Below, piece by piece: positions 63,331 through 64,000 of a DNA stretch of 64,000 nt. The translations under genes and the position numbers were made by a program. Each line of letters starts with the position of its first letter. Positions within the stretch are counted from its first letter, which is position 1. The stretch lies in NCBI RefSeq assembly GCF_900112695.1, contig NZ_FOMT01000002.1:936479-1000478 (forward strand). The letters are read 5' to 3'. The notes under the pieces were generated by a model. The model was given only the letters and a program-made list of their open reading frames with translations. It did not search any database and was not told the origin of the DNA. The stretch comes from Paenibacillus catalpae. Its GTDB lineage: Bacteria; Bacillota; Bacilli; Paenibacillales; Paenibacillaceae.

Positions 63331-64000
63331 ATGGCCAAAGTCATTACCAAAGGAATTTTGTACCTGTTTCTCGTCATCGTGGCGGCTTCCTGCCTGATTC
63401 CGTTCTACAGCATGTTCGTCACCTCGACGCATGCCAATTCGGATATTGCGCGGAAGCTTCTCCTAATCCCTGGCGATCAGTTCTTCGACAATTACAATCG
63501 GCTTAAGGACACTGTGAACATATGGCGAGGATTCGCAAATACGCTCTTCATTACGGTTCTCTCGACGATACTGAACGTATATTTCGCGGCATTGGCAGGC
63601 TACGGCTTCTCGAAATATAACTTCAAGTACCGCAACGCGCTGTTCGTGATTGTACTGGGCACGATGATGATTCCCGGTCAGCTCGGTATTATCGGCTTCT
63701 TCAAACTGATGGATTCGCTGAACATGCTCAACACCTACTGGCCGCTGATTCTTCCGTCGATTCATAATGCTTTCGGGATCTTCCTGATGCGGCAGTTTGC
63801 CGATTCGTCGGTACCGACGGAAATCATTGAGTCGGGCCGGATGGACGGCTACGGCGAGCTGCAAATATTCAACCGCATCGTGCTCCCGATCATGAGTCCT
63901 GCGCTGGCGACTTTGGGCATCTTCGCCTTCATCGGCAAATGGAATGACTTCCTGACCCCGATGATTATTCTCTTCGACAACAATCTGCAGACGCTGCCGG
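63331..64000 (+). CDS. Sugar ABC transporter permease, MalG type (3' partial)
   Basis: The frame starts at ATG 63331 (AAGGAGG seven bases upstream) and is open to the window end, about 223 codons. It begins MAKVITKGILYLFLVIVAAS with a TM at about 8-28, followed by a large loop (SMFVTSTHANSDIARKLLLIPGD), TM segments, and the EAA loop ESGRMDGYGELQIFNRIVLPIMSP (about residues 170-193). It is the MalG-class partner of the preceding permease. The last 40-60 residues are missing. The gene lies in the LacI-controlled operon. Confidence 0.92.
   Translation, partial: MAKVITKGILYLFLVIVAASCLIPFYSMFVTSTHANSDIARKLLLIPGDQFFDNYNRLKDTVNIWRGFANTLFITVLSTILNVYFAALAGYGFSKYNFKYRNALFVIVLGTMMIPGQLGIIGFFKLMDSLNMLNTYWPLILPSIHNAFGIFLMRQFADSSVPTEIIESGRMDGYGELQIFNRIVLPIMSPALATLGIFAFIGKWNDFLTPMIILFDNNLQTLP

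Overview
The window looks like chromosomal DNA of an endospore-forming, SLH-bearing Firmicute, most likely Paenibacillus or a close relative. The evidence is the gene content: sporulation proteins SpoVR, YhbH and a YheC/D-type ATP-grasp protein; S-layer-homology proteins; paired YesM/YesN-type two-component systems beside binding-protein ABC importers that lack their own ATPase; purine-rich Shine-Dalgarno sites; and many intergenic palindromes. No rRNA, tRNA, CRISPR array, phage or IS transposase was recognised.

Layout. 1-5.8 kb: a partial transglutaminase-like protein, a secreted NlpC/P60 hydrolase, a YheC/D protein, a membrane-anchored Mrr-type nuclease and spoVR. 5.9-17.5 kb: a galactan locus with sensor kinase, AraC-type response regulator, two permeases, a binding lipoprotein, a multimodular SLH-anchored GH53 endo-galactanase and a TauE/SafE transporter. 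17.5-21 kb: a diguanylate cyclase, a GH51 arabinofuranosidase and an ArsR-type regulator carrying an extra C-terminal domain. 21.4-27.2 kb: a frameshifted LCP protein, an OatA-like acetyltransferase, and an OmpR-type two-component system with a lipoprotein. 27.2-31.4 kb: odhB and odhA. 31.7-37.7 kb: an isomerase/oxidoreductase/MFS operon, an SLH protein, YhaM and an HNH nuclease. 37.8-45.7 kb: repeat-rich DNA with glutaminase, a MetQ-like lipoprotein, an M20 dipeptidase, a stand-alone trpB, an HTH protein fused to a degenerate F1-ATPase beta-like domain, and a GNAT acetyltransferase. 45.7-50.7 kb: a BBE-type FAD oxidoreductase, a membrane glycosyltransferase, a short AT-rich island and yhbH. 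50.9-64 kb: a second YesN/YesM system with binding protein, two permeases and GH2 beta-galactosidase, then a LacI regulator with four operator palindromes and a further permease pair cut by the window end.

Many of the metabolic genes fit breakdown of pectin side chains. The surface GH53 enzyme would cut beta-1,4-galactan, importers would bring in galacto-oligosaccharides, the cytoplasmic GH2 enzyme would release galactose, and GH51 would remove arabinose. This is inferred from families and neighbourhood.

The most unusual items are the HTH/pseudo-F1-beta fusion at 43.8 kb with a palindrome inside its promoter; a dispersed 5'-leader hairpin family marked by ATGCTTACGAAG placed just before the Shine-Dalgarno sites of three unrelated genes; a pair of about 155-bp palindromic elements with conserved internal blocks; and several intergenic tandem arrays of hairpins.
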